Source: DATATB01 sp036268995 (GTDB lineage Bacteria; Planctomycetota; Planctomycetia; Pirellulales; PNKZ01). From it: a stretch of DNA of 64,000 nt. The number at the start of each line of letters is the position of its first letter. The first letter of the stretch is position 1. The position numbers and the translations under genes are program-made. Positions 1-7,477 of the stretch are shown here, piece by piece. Under the pieces are notes generated by a model. That model saw only the letters and a program-made list of their open reading frames with translations. It made no database searches and was not told where the DNA came from. Where the stretch lies: the NCBI GenBank assembly GCA_036268995.1, contig DATATB010000098.1, forward strand, positions 75,363 through 139,362. Reading direction: 5' to 3'.

Positions 1-2
1 CG

Positions 3-80
3 GTGGCCGGCCGCCTGCGCCGCGTGCTGCTTCGCTGGATCGATGCGCAAATCGAAAAGGGCGGGGCGGTGGATCTTTAG
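3..80 (+). CDS. C-terminal end of an unidentified protein (5' partial)
   Basis: An open frame enters from the left edge and stops at TAG 78-80. It gives 25 residues, ending in DAQIEKGGAVDL. Third codon positions are almost all G or C, as in the real genes of this window, and a hairpin follows the stop. The fragment is too short to assign a family. It could also be a chance open frame. Confidence 0.45.
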   Translation: MAGRLRRVLLRWIDAQIEKGGAVDL

Positions 81-87
81 TGGGGCA

Positions 88-105
88 CGAGGCATAAATG
101 CCTCG
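88..105. terminator. Perfect hairpin between convergent genes
   Basis: CGAGGCA-TAAA-TGCCTCG is a perfect 7-bp stem with a 4-nt loop. It lies 7 bp after the stop of the partial plus-strand gene and 41 bp beyond the end of the minus-strand acidic gene. There is no T-tract, so it may be a repeat hairpin rather than an intrinsic terminator. Confidence 0.35.
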
Positions 106-146
106 GCTAAAGGATCAATTACGACGGACGACGAGTGCCTCGCTAA

Positions 147-491
147 CTATTCGCCTTCTTGCCAGGCCTCCTCCTCCTCTTCGTCATCATCGTCGTCGTC
201 TTCATCGTCGTCGTCCCAATCTTCATCTTCGTCGTCGTCCTCCCACTCTTCATCGTCTTCCTCTTCTTCGTCGTCGACTTCTTCCCAGTCATCGTCGTCG
301 AAGTCATCGTCGAATTCTTCATCCTCTTCTTCGTCGTCGTCCTCGTCTTCATCGTCGTCGTCTTCTTCATCCTCGAATTCGTCGACATCCTCGTCTTCAT
401 CTTTGGCAGCCTGCGCGAAAGCAAACAGCAGGCGACGGTCTTCCTCGAGGGCTTCCTGGGTAGCTCGTGGCTGGTCGGCTACAATGCTCAC
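147..491 (-). CDS. Highly acidic Asp/Glu-rich small protein
   Basis: This is a 114-residue protein from a GTG start at 491. Residues 1-30 are ordinary (SIVADQPRATQEALEEDRRL, then LFAFAQAAK). From about residue 31 to the end nearly every residue is Asp or Glu, with a few Trp, Phe and Val, so the calculated pI would be extremely low. The other frames give poly-Ser or poly-Arg, which are clearly shadows. It lies 44 bp downstream of scpB on the same strand and may share its transcript. No enzymatic motif is visible. A disordered polyanionic tail could mimic nucleic acid or bind basic proteins or metal, but that is only inference. Confidence 0.6.
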   Translation of the reverse strand: MSIVADQPRATQEALEEDRRLLFAFAQAAKDEDEDVDEFEDEEDDDDEDEDDDEEEDEEFDDDFDDDDWEEVDDEEEEDDEEWEDDDEDEDWDDDDEDDDDDDEEEEEAWQEGE

Positions 492-535
492 TGCAGACTC
501 CTGTAGATCGTGGAAGAAGTTAGTGCTCGTCCCGG

Positions 536-1387
536 CTACTCGCCGGCGATGGTTTGCTGGATACTGCTGCCCACCGGCGGCTCGGGCTGACTGTCTGGCC
601 CGCTCTGGTTACCTGGCCCGCCGTGGCCCCGACGCAGATCCTCGGCCCGTGGCAGTTCGTCCAACTGCCGCAGGCCGAATACCTGCAAGAAACGCTTCGT
701 GGTCCCGTACAAAAAAGGCCGCCCCAGTTCGCTCGACCGGCCGCTGATGCGCACCAGGTCGCGTTCCATCAATTGCCGCAGCAGGTCACCGCACTGCACA
801 CCCCGCACCGTTTCGATTTCGGCCCGCAATACAGGCTGACGATACGCCACGACGGCCAAAGTCTCCATTGCCGGCGCCGACAGCCGCGTTTCCACCGTCC
901 GCTGGTGCAGCCGCGTGAGCCAGCCGCCGAACTTGCGGCGCGTTAACATTTGAAATCCTCCGGCCACCTCCTCCACTCGAAAGGCCGTTCCCGTTGTGTC
1001 GTAAAGCTGGTTCAGTCGGCGAACTAATGTACGTGCTTCGGTTCCGTCCGCCAAGCTAGCAAATTGGCTGATTTTACGCAGGCTGAGCGGCTCGCTGGCA
1101 ACCAGCAAAACCGCCTCGACGCGCCCCAATCGGGCATCGCGCGCCGCCGGCCCAGACACTGCCGGCCCAGACACCGCCTCGGTGCCGACCAAGCTTGTCC
1201 CAGGGCTCGAGCCGCCATGAATCGAACCGCTGCCCCTGCGACCATCGCCACCCGCCAAGGGATGCCGATAACGCAAGGCGTTGCTGATACGTTGCAGGCT
1301 AGATGCCTGGCTCAGTTTCACACGACTCCCATAGGCTCGGCCCTGCATGTCCATCGGTGCCGCCAATGCCGTGCCCTTATAGCGCAT
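536..1387 (-). CDS. scpB: Segregation and condensation protein B (ScpB)
   Basis: ScpB is the winged-helix subunit of the SMC-ScpA-ScpB condensin that compacts and segregates chromosomes. The conserved region begins at about residue 87 (RLGRVEAVLLVASEPLSLRK) and carries the two winged-helix halves. The second contains LSAPAMETLAVVAYRQPVLR, then IETVRGVQC, and ends with RPFLYGTTKRFLQVFGL, all typical of the family. The frame starts at ATG 1387 with an 86-residue, Gly/Ser/Arg-rich leader that ordinary ScpB (about 170-200 aa) lacks; a later start cannot be excluded. ScpA is not adjacent. The acidic gene follows on the same strand. Confidence 0.88.
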   Translation of the reverse strand: MRYKGTALAAPMDMQGRAYGSRVKLSQASSLQRISNALRYRHPLAGGDGRRGSGSIHGGSSPGTSLVGTEAVSGPAVSGPAARDARLGRVEAVLLVASEPLSLRKISQFASLADGTEARTLVRRLNQLYDTTGTAFRVEEVAGGFQMLTRRKFGGWLTRLHQRTVETRLSAPAMETLAVVAYRQPVLRAEIETVRGVQCGDLLRQLMERDLVRISGRSSELGRPFLYGTTKRFLQVFGLRQLDELPRAEDLRRGHGGPGNQSGPDSQPEPPVGSSIQQTIAGE

Positions 1388-1643
1388 TTGCCCAGCAGAT
1401 CAATGGCAAAAGCCGCAGCCCACGGCCGACTGCCCGAGTCCCCCCAATTCGCATAAGGCTACTGACTCCAATGGTTTTGGCAAGCCTCGGGATAAGCAAA
1501 ACCGACCGCTGCCTGGGACCGCCGGTGCGCATTTACGGATTACGGGGACCCGTCGCGGTGGTCAGGCAGCGGAAATTCGTGTGGAATTCGCAGGAGCACG
1601 GGCGGGTTCGTCGCAAGTCTCGCGACTTCCGCCACAAAAAGGC

Positions 1644-2459
1644 CTAGCGGCTGCGACCCGACCGCCAGGCTTCGACCTGCTCCAGCACCGAGCGCATGGC
1701 CTGGGCGGCATCGGCGCTGGTGGCTTCGAAATGCCGTGTGTAGCTCTGGCTGCCGGCGACGGCCATCTTGCAGTGAAAGCGGTACAGCTCGCCGCTGCGA
1801 CCCCAGGTCTCGAGCAGATAGTACGTGGCCCCCAGGTCGCGCAAGCGTTGGGTGACGGCCGAAAACCAATCATTCGACCGCTCAGGAGGCGTGGGCGGTG
1901 GCAACCGGCGAATGCTCCGCTCGTTGCCCAGTTGAAGCGGCTGCTCCAGCGGTTCCGGGTTCGACCGCCGTTGAATACCGGCGGGCGTCGGTGGACGTGG
2001 AAGCGTCATCGGCAGTTCGTCGCTGCTGCTGGCTTGCACGACCGGCTGCTGCTGCCTTGTGCCGGCGCCCGAGGCTAGCCCGTCAAAGCCGGCCGCCAGT
2101 TGAGCGGTCTCCCCGCCGTACGGCATCTCGCCGCGCTGGGCTGTTTGCGAAGATAACGGTCGGGCCGCCGTGGAAGGCAATTGGCCAGGCCGCGCTCTGG
2201 CATCCGCTCCCACGTCTTGAGCCCCATTTGCGGCCGAGCGCTGATTCTGGCCGCGCATCATTTCCGATAGCCCCGTCGGGGGGGCCGTGGCCGTTCGGCC
2301 GGCGCGGACCGAATTGCTGCGGCGCGGGTTTTCTTCCGGCTGCGAGCCCCAGTCCAGATACTTCGTCCAGCCGGATCCCAACAGCGCAAACACCGGCAAC
2401 GCGATCATGCAGGCCCACATGATCGCAACCCGAGCTGATGTCATACTCGTGGACTGCAT
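1644..2459 (-). CDS. Membrane-anchored hypothetical protein
   Basis: This 271-residue protein has one N-terminal membrane helix at about residues 10-28 (VAIMWACMIALPVFALLGSG). A low-complexity Pro/Ser/Arg/Gln linker of about 160 residues follows, then a compact C-terminal segment from about 195 (VTQRLRDLGATYYLLETWG, then YRFHCKMAV). The likely topology is N-terminally anchored with the C-terminal part outside or in the periplasm. I do not recognise a named family; the conserved-looking C-terminus suggests a planctomycete-specific protein. It is divergent from the cysteine desulfurase gene, with a palindromic repeat between them. Confidence 0.65.
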   Translation of the reverse strand: MQSTSMTSARVAIMWACMIALPVFALLGSGWTKYLDWGSQPEENPRRSNSVRAGRTATAPPTGLSEMMRGQNQRSAANGAQDVGADARARPGQLPSTAARPLSSQTAQRGEMPYGGETAQLAAGFDGLASGAGTRQQQPVVQASSSDELPMTLPRPPTPAGIQRRSNPEPLEQPLQLGNERSIRRLPPPTPPERSNDWFSAVTQRLRDLGATYYLLETWGRSGELYRFHCKMAVAGSQSYTRHFEATSADAAQAMRSVLEQVEAWRSGRSR

Positions 2460-2488
2460 CGACGAATCTGCAACGGGGGACGGACTTT

Positions 2489-2586
2489 GGCTCGGCCGAA
2501 AAATAACTTCTCAGCAATCCCTCTCCCCTTGCGGGAGAGGTTAGGGTGAGGGGCCGGGAAGGCGGAAGTTATTTTTCGGCTGAGCC
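2489..2586. repeat. MITE-like palindromic element, copy 1
   Basis: Two 22-bp inverted arms (2489-2510 and 2565-2586) match with one mismatch. They enclose a second hairpin, CTCTCCC-cttgc-GGGAGAG, and a GGTTAGGGTGAGGGG tail. The inner arm sequence CGAAAAATAACTTC recurs in the copy at 56693-56795. It lies between the divergent hypothetical gene and the cysteine desulfurase gene. CCCTCTCCC/GGGAGAGGG cores of this kind are familiar dispersed repeats in many bacterial genomes. Confidence 0.85.
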
Positions 2587-2706
2587 TTTGGCGGGCGGAT
2601 CATACTGACATCGTTTGCTGCTTGGGAAGGCGGGTTTCGAATCGGGTTAGCGGCGTTCCGCGGGATACGCGCACAAGCCGCCAGCCGGGCGGTACAATCT
2701 TTCCAT

Positions 2707-3909
2707 ATGGCCGCGATTTACCTCGATCACAATGCCACCACGCCGTTGGCAGCCCCGGTCGCCGAAGCCATGCTCGCCTGCCAGCGAGACGGACTGGCCA
2801 ATCCGGCCAGCCAGCATGCTGCCGGACGCCGAGCCCGGGCACTCGTCGAGGAATGCCGCGAATCGATCGCCCGCATCCTAGGAGCCCAAACATCGGGCCC
2901 TCGGCCCGATCGGCTGCTGTTCACCAGTGGCGGCACCGAAGCCAACAACTTGGCGATTCTCGGGCTGGCCGCCAGCCGTCCCCGTCCGCTGGCCGTCTCG
3001 GCCATCGAGCATCCCAGCGTGCTCGGTCCGGCCACGCATTTGGCCCAGCAAGGCCGGCAATTGCTGACGATTCCGGTCGATCGGTCGGGACAAATCCGCC
3101 TGGACGATCTCGACGCCATCCTGGCCCAGCAGCCGGCACTCGCGACCATCATGCTCGGCAACAACGAAACCGGCGTGCTCCAGCCGGTGGCCGAAGCCGT
3201 TGTCAAAGCCGCAGCCGCCGGCATTCCGGTCCACTGCGACGCCGTGCAAACGGCAGGCAAAGTGCCGCTCGATTTCCAGGCGCTGGGCGTCGCCTCGCTC
3301 GCAATCTCGGCCCACAAGTTCCACGGCCCGGTCGGCATCGGGGCGCTGCTGGTCCGGCACGACGTCCCGCTGGCGCCGCTAGCGTTTGGCGGTCATCAGC
3401 AATACGACCTGCGGCCGGGCACCGAGCCGGTGGCCCTGATCCTGGGAATGGCCAAGGCCCTGGAGTGGTTCGCCGGCGAGCAGCAAGCCCGCACGGAGCG
3501 CATGACGGCCTTGCGCGAGCATTTCGAACAATCGCTGGTGGCCGAATGCCCGGAGCTGGTCATCCATGGCCGCTCGGCGCCCCGCTTGCCGCAGACCACG
3601 GCGGTGGCGTTTCCGGGCGTGAATCGGCAGGCGATGTTCATGGCTTTGGACCTGGCCGGCGTGGCGTGTTCGACCGGTTCGGCCTGTTCCAGTGGCTCGA
3701 GCGAGCCCTCGCCCGTGCTCCTGGCGATGAGCTTGGAAAGGCCGCTAGTCGACGCCTCGCTGCGCTTCAGTCTGGGGGTCGAAACCACGCGCGACGACCT
3801 CGACCGAGCCTCGCGCATTATCCTTCAAACCTACAAGGGTTTGCGCGGAGGATTTTCGCCGCGAAAAATCGGCTCGACGGGTCGCGAAAACACCTCGATT
3901 CCGCTATAA
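2707..3909 (+). CDS. Cysteine desulfurase (NifS/IscS-type class V aminotransferase)
   Basis: PLP enzyme that takes sulfur from cysteine as a persulfide for Fe-S cluster assembly or tRNA thiolation. At 400 residues it has the usual length. It opens with YLDHNATTPL, carries SGGTEANN (74-81), the cofactor-stacking His102 in EHPSV, the PLP-binding Lys204 in SAHKFHGP, and the catalytic Cys327 in STGSACSSG. Active-site residues look complete. The start is ATG 2707; TACAAT at 2693-2698 could be a -10 element, but no convincing -35 is seen. No scaffold (IscU/SufU) or tRNA thiolase lies next to it, so the sulfur acceptor is unknown. dnaA follows after 156 bp. Confidence 0.93.
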   Translation: MAAIYLDHNATTPLAAPVAEAMLACQRDGLANPASQHAAGRRARALVEECRESIARILGAQTSGPRPDRLLFTSGGTEANNLAILGLAASRPRPLAVSAIEHPSVLGPATHLAQQGRQLLTIPVDRSGQIRLDDLDAILAQQPALATIMLGNNETGVLQPVAEAVVKAAAAGIPVHCDAVQTAGKVPLDFQALGVASLAISAHKFHGPVGIGALLVRHDVPLAPLAFGGHQQYDLRPGTEPVALILGMAKALEWFAGEQQARTERMTALREHFEQSLVAECPELVIHGRSAPRLPQTTAVAFPGVNRQAMFMALDLAGVACSTGSACSSGSSEPSPVLLAMSLERPLVDASLRFSLGVETTRDDLDRASRIILQTYKGLRGGFSPRKIGSTGRENTSIPL

Positions 3910-3976
3910 TCCGGGCTGCTTTTGGCCTGCACGACTACGCGTCACCGCCGCAGGCCTCGTGTCCGGTTTCGGAAGG

Positions 3977-3996
3977 CCGGCCGACTGCCGGTTTTT
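3977..3996 (+). terminator. Possible weak intrinsic terminator
   Basis: CCGGC-CGACT-GCCGG followed by TTTTT, located 67 bp after the cysteine desulfurase stop and before dnaA. The stem has only 5 bp. Confidence 0.35.
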
Positions 3997-4065
3997 GCTT
4001 GAAACCGGCCGCCGAATTTTGCCGCCGACGCGCTTCGAACCGTTTCTAGAACCGTCGGCGCTCGA

Positions 4066-5271
4066 TTGGACGGACCTTTGATTGGCGTCGTTGAAATTCC
4101 ATTGACCGCGAGCACTTGCGAACCGGCCAAGACGGCTGCACAGCAGCCTCGCCGGCCGGCGGGCTTGCGCCAGTTCGTCGTCGGCCGCGAAAATCGGCTG
4201 CTGCTGGCCGCCGTCGCTTCCTGCTTCCCCGCGGTCGTCGATCCCGCGAACTTCGATGTTCAGGCCCCCGCCCACGCCACGCTGCCATTTGCCCCCGCGG
4301 CGGGCGACAGCGCCGCAGCCGATCAGGGCGCCGCGGCCGACCAGCCGGGTGCTGCGCGACCGTATAGCCCGTTGGTGCTGATCGGCGCGCCGGGCACCGG
4401 CAAGTCGCACTTCGCGCTAGGCATGGCCCGCTACTGGCGTCAGACCCGCCCCGAGGATCTGATCACGTGCGCCACCGGCGCCGACTTCGCCCGCGAGCTC
4501 AACGATGCGATCGAAACCCGCACGCTCGACGCCTGGCGAGCCCGGTATCGGTCCAGTGCCTTGCTCGTGCTCGACGAAGTGCATCAGCTTGCTTCGCGCG
4601 GCGCGGCCCAAGTGGAGTTGCTGCACACGCTCGACGCCCTGGCCGCGCGCGATGCGATGGTGATTGTCACCAGCCGCTTGGGCATCGCCCAGATCACGAA
4701 CCTGCTGCCGGCGCTGGAAAGCCGGTTGGTGGCAGGTTTGTCGATTCCGCTGAGTTTGCCGGGCCTCGACGCGCGCCGCCGGTTGGTCGAGCGGCTGGCC
4801 GCCGAGCGCGGCACGACCATCGAGCCCGAGGCCTTGTCGCTCCTGGCCGAACGCTTCGAGGCCAGCGTGCCCGAGCTATTCGGAGCGCTGATGTTCCTCG
4901 AAACGTCCAGCCTGCTCGATGGCGGCATCATTCGGCTGGAGCACGCCCGGCGGTATATCCACGATCGCGGCGGACGCCGCATGCCGACCCTGCGTGGAAT
5001 CGCGGCACAAACGGCCAAGCATTTTTCCATTTCGCCGGCCGATCTGAAGAGCGCGTCGCGTCGTAGGGCGGCCGTGCAGGCCCGCGGCGTGGCCATGCAC
5101 CTGGCCCGGCAGCTTACCGGCATCAGCTTGCAGCGGATCGGCGATTATTTCGGCGGCCGCGATCACACCACCGTGCTACACGCCTGCCGCCGGATCGAAC
5201 AACTGCTGGCCGACAGCGCCGAGCTGCGCCGCGACGTCGAACAACTGATCACGGCTTTGACCAACGCATGA
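4066..5271 (+). CDS. dnaA: Chromosomal replication initiator DnaA, lacking domain I
   Basis: AAA+ ATPase that binds DnaA boxes and melts the origin. Domain III begins at about residue 34 (LRQFVVGRENRLLLAAV). Walker A is GAPGTGKSH (108-115, Lys113) and Walker B is LLVLDE (156-161). Domain IV ends with GVAMHLARQLTGISLQRIGD and the DnaA signature GGRDHTTVLHA (353-363). At 401 residues it is short: the usual N-terminal domain I (helicase and DiaA/SirA contacts) is missing. Only 21 sense codons lie upstream in frame before TGA 4000-4002, so it is not hidden there. About 45 Ala/Pro/Asp-rich residues are inserted before Walker A. The start is TTG 4066; no ATG is available. dnaN follows after 395 bp. 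Confidence 0.9.
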   Translation: MDGPLIGVVEIPLTASTCEPAKTAAQQPRRPAGLRQFVVGRENRLLLAAVASCFPAVVDPANFDVQAPAHATLPFAPAAGDSAAADQGAAADQPGAARPYSPLVLIGAPGTGKSHFALGMARYWRQTRPEDLITCATGADFARELNDAIETRTLDAWRARYRSSALLVLDEVHQLASRGAAQVELLHTLDALAARDAMVIVTSRLGIAQITNLLPALESRLVAGLSIPLSLPGLDARRRLVERLAAERGTTIEPEALSLLAERFEASVPELFGALMFLETSSLLDGGIIRLEHARRYIHDRGGRRMPTLRGIAAQTAKHFSISPADLKSASRRRAAVQARGVAMHLARQLTGISLQRIGDYFGGRDHTTVLHACRRIEQLLADSAELRRDVEQLITALTNA

Positions 5272-5666
5272 TCGCACGCAACCAAAACCATCGGCCCGGC
5301 GTGGAAAACCTGTCGGCGAATGGTCGCTGTCGCAGGCCGCAGCGCGGCCATCGGACCGGTCGGCGGCCTTGGCTTCGATGGCACCTCTGCAAGCCAACAG
5401 CCAGACAACAACCGGCCGACAGTGCGTCAACGCGGTTTCCACAGCCCCGCGCCGCGCTTCGGAGCCCGCTTAAATGTCGCGTGCGCCGGGCCTTGTGCGT
5501 CGCCGCGGCCGCCTGCTGACAGCCGATCGACGACGACCTTAGTACTACTGATAAATGAAAGATTCTTTAAAAGAAGACAAGACCCTAAGACAACCCGTCC
5601 ATGTTCGTTCGGCAATTGAGTCGAACGCCCCGCACTGATTTCCCAAACCGAGCGATGGAATGAATC
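5272..5666. other. dnaA-dnaN intergenic region, candidate replication origin
   Basis: This 395-bp gap holds no credible gene. It has two near-consensus DnaA boxes: 5300-5308 (complement TTTTCCACG) and 5435-5443 (GTTTCCACA), each one base off TTTTCCACA. An unusually AT-rich stretch for this genome lies at 5539-5580 (AGTACTACTGATAAATGAAA, then GATTCTTTAAAAGAAG) and could be an unwinding element. The position between dnaA and dnaN is a classical oriC site. Only two imperfect boxes are visible, so this is a candidate only. Confidence 0.45.
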
Positions 5667-6794
5667 ATGAAAGTTACCTGCGATCGTGAGAAGCTGTTGG
5701 CCGCTTTCCAAACGGCCGCCGCCGTGGCCCCCGCCCGCAGCCCCAAGCCGATCTTGCAAAACGTCAAGATCGAGGTCTCGGCCGACGGGGCCACCACCAC
5801 CGCGGTGCTCATCGCCACGGACTTGGAGATCGGCGTGCGCGTGGAAGTGCCCGGCATTACGGTCGAAGTGCCCGGTACGGCCGTGCTGCCGATCAGCCGG
5901 TTCGGCTCGATCTTGCGTGAATCGTCCGACGCCACGCTGCGGCTCGAGGCCGACGGTCACGGCACGCTGGTGCGTGGCGAGCGGAGCGAGTTCAAGCTGC
6001 CGGCCGAGAACCCCGACGAGTTTCCCGCCGTCGCCCAGTTCAACGAAAAGAAATATCACGAGACCTCGGCCCGATCGCTGCGCGAGCTGATTCGCCGCAC
6101 CGTGTTCGCCACCGACAACGAAAGCAGCCGCTATGCCCTGGGCGGCGTGCTGATGGAAATGACCAGCGACCGGATCACGGCCGTGGGCACCGACGGCCGC
6201 CGCCTGGCACGCATGGAGTGTCCCGGCAAGAGCGTCGGCGGACACGACACGACCGACAGCCAGACGATCATTCCCACCCGGGCCATGCACCTGATCGAAC
6301 GCGGCCTCACCGACGGCGACGCCGAAGTCCACATCGCCGCCCGCGGCAACGACGTGCTGGTCAAAAGTCCTCGGGCCATGATCTACACCCGGCTGGTCGA
6401 AGGCCGATTTCCCAAGTGGCGCGACGTGTTTCCCAAGCGTGACAACGCCACGCGCATCGAGCTGATCGCCGGGCCGCTGCACTCGGCCGTGCGACAGGCG
6501 GCCATCGTCACCAGCGACGAGAGCCGCGGCGTCGACTTCACGTTTGGCGAAGGCAAGATCGTGCTCGCCGGCCGCGCGGCCGAGGTGGGCCAAGCGCGCA
6601 TCGAACTGCCCATCGCCTACGACGGCCCCAGCGTGGCCATCACGCTCGATCCGCGCTACGTGACCGATTTTCTCAAAGTGCTGGATGCCGAAAAGAACAT
6701 CACGCTCGAAATCAAGGACGCCGAAAGCGCGGCCGTCTGCACGACCGACGACGGCTACGCCTACGTCATCATGCCGCTAGCCCGCGATCGGTAA
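5667..6794 (+). CDS. dnaN: DNA polymerase III beta subunit (sliding clamp)
   Basis: The ring-shaped processivity clamp that tethers the replicative polymerase to DNA. The 375-residue protein has the usual length and opens with MKVTCDREKLLAAFQTA. It shows the three-fold clamp architecture: YALGGVLMEM at the start of domain 2, VGTDGRRLA, the domain 3 segment GRFPKWRDVFP, and the C-terminal YAYVIMPLARDR in place of the common YVVMPMRL. It starts at ATG 5667 and follows the candidate origin. A perfect hairpin and then the DUF721 gene lie downstream. recF, which often follows dnaN, is not present. Confidence 0.96.
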   Translation: MKVTCDREKLLAAFQTAAAVAPARSPKPILQNVKIEVSADGATTTAVLIATDLEIGVRVEVPGITVEVPGTAVLPISRFGSILRESSDATLRLEADGHGTLVRGERSEFKLPAENPDEFPAVAQFNEKKYHETSARSLRELIRRTVFATDNESSRYALGGVLMEMTSDRITAVGTDGRRLARMECPGKSVGGHDTTDSQTIIPTRAMHLIERGLTDGDAEVHIAARGNDVLVKSPRAMIYTRLVEGRFPKWRDVFPKRDNATRIELIAGPLHSAVRQAAIVTSDESRGVDFTFGEGKIVLAGRAAEVGQARIELPIAYDGPSVAITLDPRYVTDFLKVLDAEKNITLEIKDAESAAVCTTDDGYAYVIMPLARDR

Positions 6795-6803
6795 ACCACG
6801 TAG

Positions 6804-6823
6804 CGGAATTCGTGAGAATTCCG
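6804..6823. repeat. Perfect 8-bp hairpin with GTGA loop
   Basis: CGGAATTC-GTGA-GAATTCCG lies 9 bp after the dnaN stop. The loop is of the GNRA type. It has no T-tract. Its design (perfect stem, 4-nt loop) matches other intergenic hairpins in this window, such as 88-105 and 62518-62535. Confidence 0.6.
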
Positions 6824-6899
6824 AACCCGACCCATAACGCCGCTCTCAACCACTCGGAAGTCTCACAACTTTCGCTACGGATGACCCCCGGAAGACCGC

Positions 6900-7193
6900 A
6901 TGACCAAAAAAATGGCCGACGTGCTCAGCGAGCTGCTCACCCGCCGGGGCTACGCGCGTCCCGCGGCCGAGGCAGCCTATGCCGATGCCTGGCGCGAGGC
7001 GGCCGGCGAGCAGATCGCCCGCTACACCCGGCCGGGCAACGTCCGCCGCGGCGTGCTCGAAGTGCGGGTAGCCAATTCCACCCTGATGCAAGAACTGACG
7101 TTTCAGAAACAAGCCATTCTCAATCGCCTCGCCCAGCTCCTGCCCGACGAACGCATCGTCGAGCTCAAGCTCCGCGTCGGCCCCATTGAATAA
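6900..7193 (+). CDS. DUF721 protein (DciA-like helicase-loading factor)
   Basis: This 97-residue protein matches the DUF721 pattern: a helical start (MADVLSELLTRRGYARP), the central GNVRRGVLEVRVANSTLMQE and LTFQKQAILNRL, and a C-terminal basic strand (IVELKLRVGPIE). DUF721 includes DciA, which helps load the replicative helicase DnaB in bacteria without DnaC or DnaI. The gene lies between dnaN and gyrB, the usual neighbourhood of this family. A GGAAG stretch precedes ATG 6900. The C-terminal tail seen in some DciA proteins is absent, so only the core domain is present. Confidence 0.82.
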   Translation: MTKKMADVLSELLTRRGYARPAAEAAYADAWREAAGEQIARYTRPGNVRRGVLEVRVANSTLMQELTFQKQAILNRLAQLLPDERIVELKLRVGPIE

Positions 7194-7477
7194 CACGCAA
7201 AACCGGCGAGCCCGGAGCGTCAGCGACCGGAGGCCCTAAGCAACACACGCAGCAATAAGAAAACCAATTGAACAGAAGCACGCAAAGAACGCGAAGCAAT
7301 AAATGGAACGTCGACCCCTTTGCGCTCTTCGCGATCTTCTGTTCAACCGTTTTTTCCTCTGTGTCTCTGTGTCTCTGTGCCTCTGTGGTTTTCCTCTTTT
7401 CTCTTTTTCACCAGTTAACTCTTAATCGTTACACACACTCGACCGGCGAGTTTTCCGCCTGACAGAAAAGAAGTCCG
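7194..7477. other. Intergenic repeat region upstream of gyrB
   Basis: An 11-bp perfect inverted repeat (TTGAACAGAAG 7268-7278; CTTCTGTTCAA 7336-7346) is followed by TTTTTT at 7349-7354, so it could act as a long-loop terminator for the dnaN-DUF721 transcript. After it comes a run of imperfect CTCTGTGTCT/CTCTGTGCCT units (7356-7391), a low-complexity motif seen in many genomes. TTGAACAGAAGCACGCAA recurs inverted near 18618-18635. The gyrB leader follows. Confidence 0.65.

Noticed and set aside
43..747. Plus-strand poly-Ser and poly-Arg open frames
   Set aside because: They are antisense or shifted readings of the GAC/GAG-rich acidic gene and scpB; they have no sensible start or domain.
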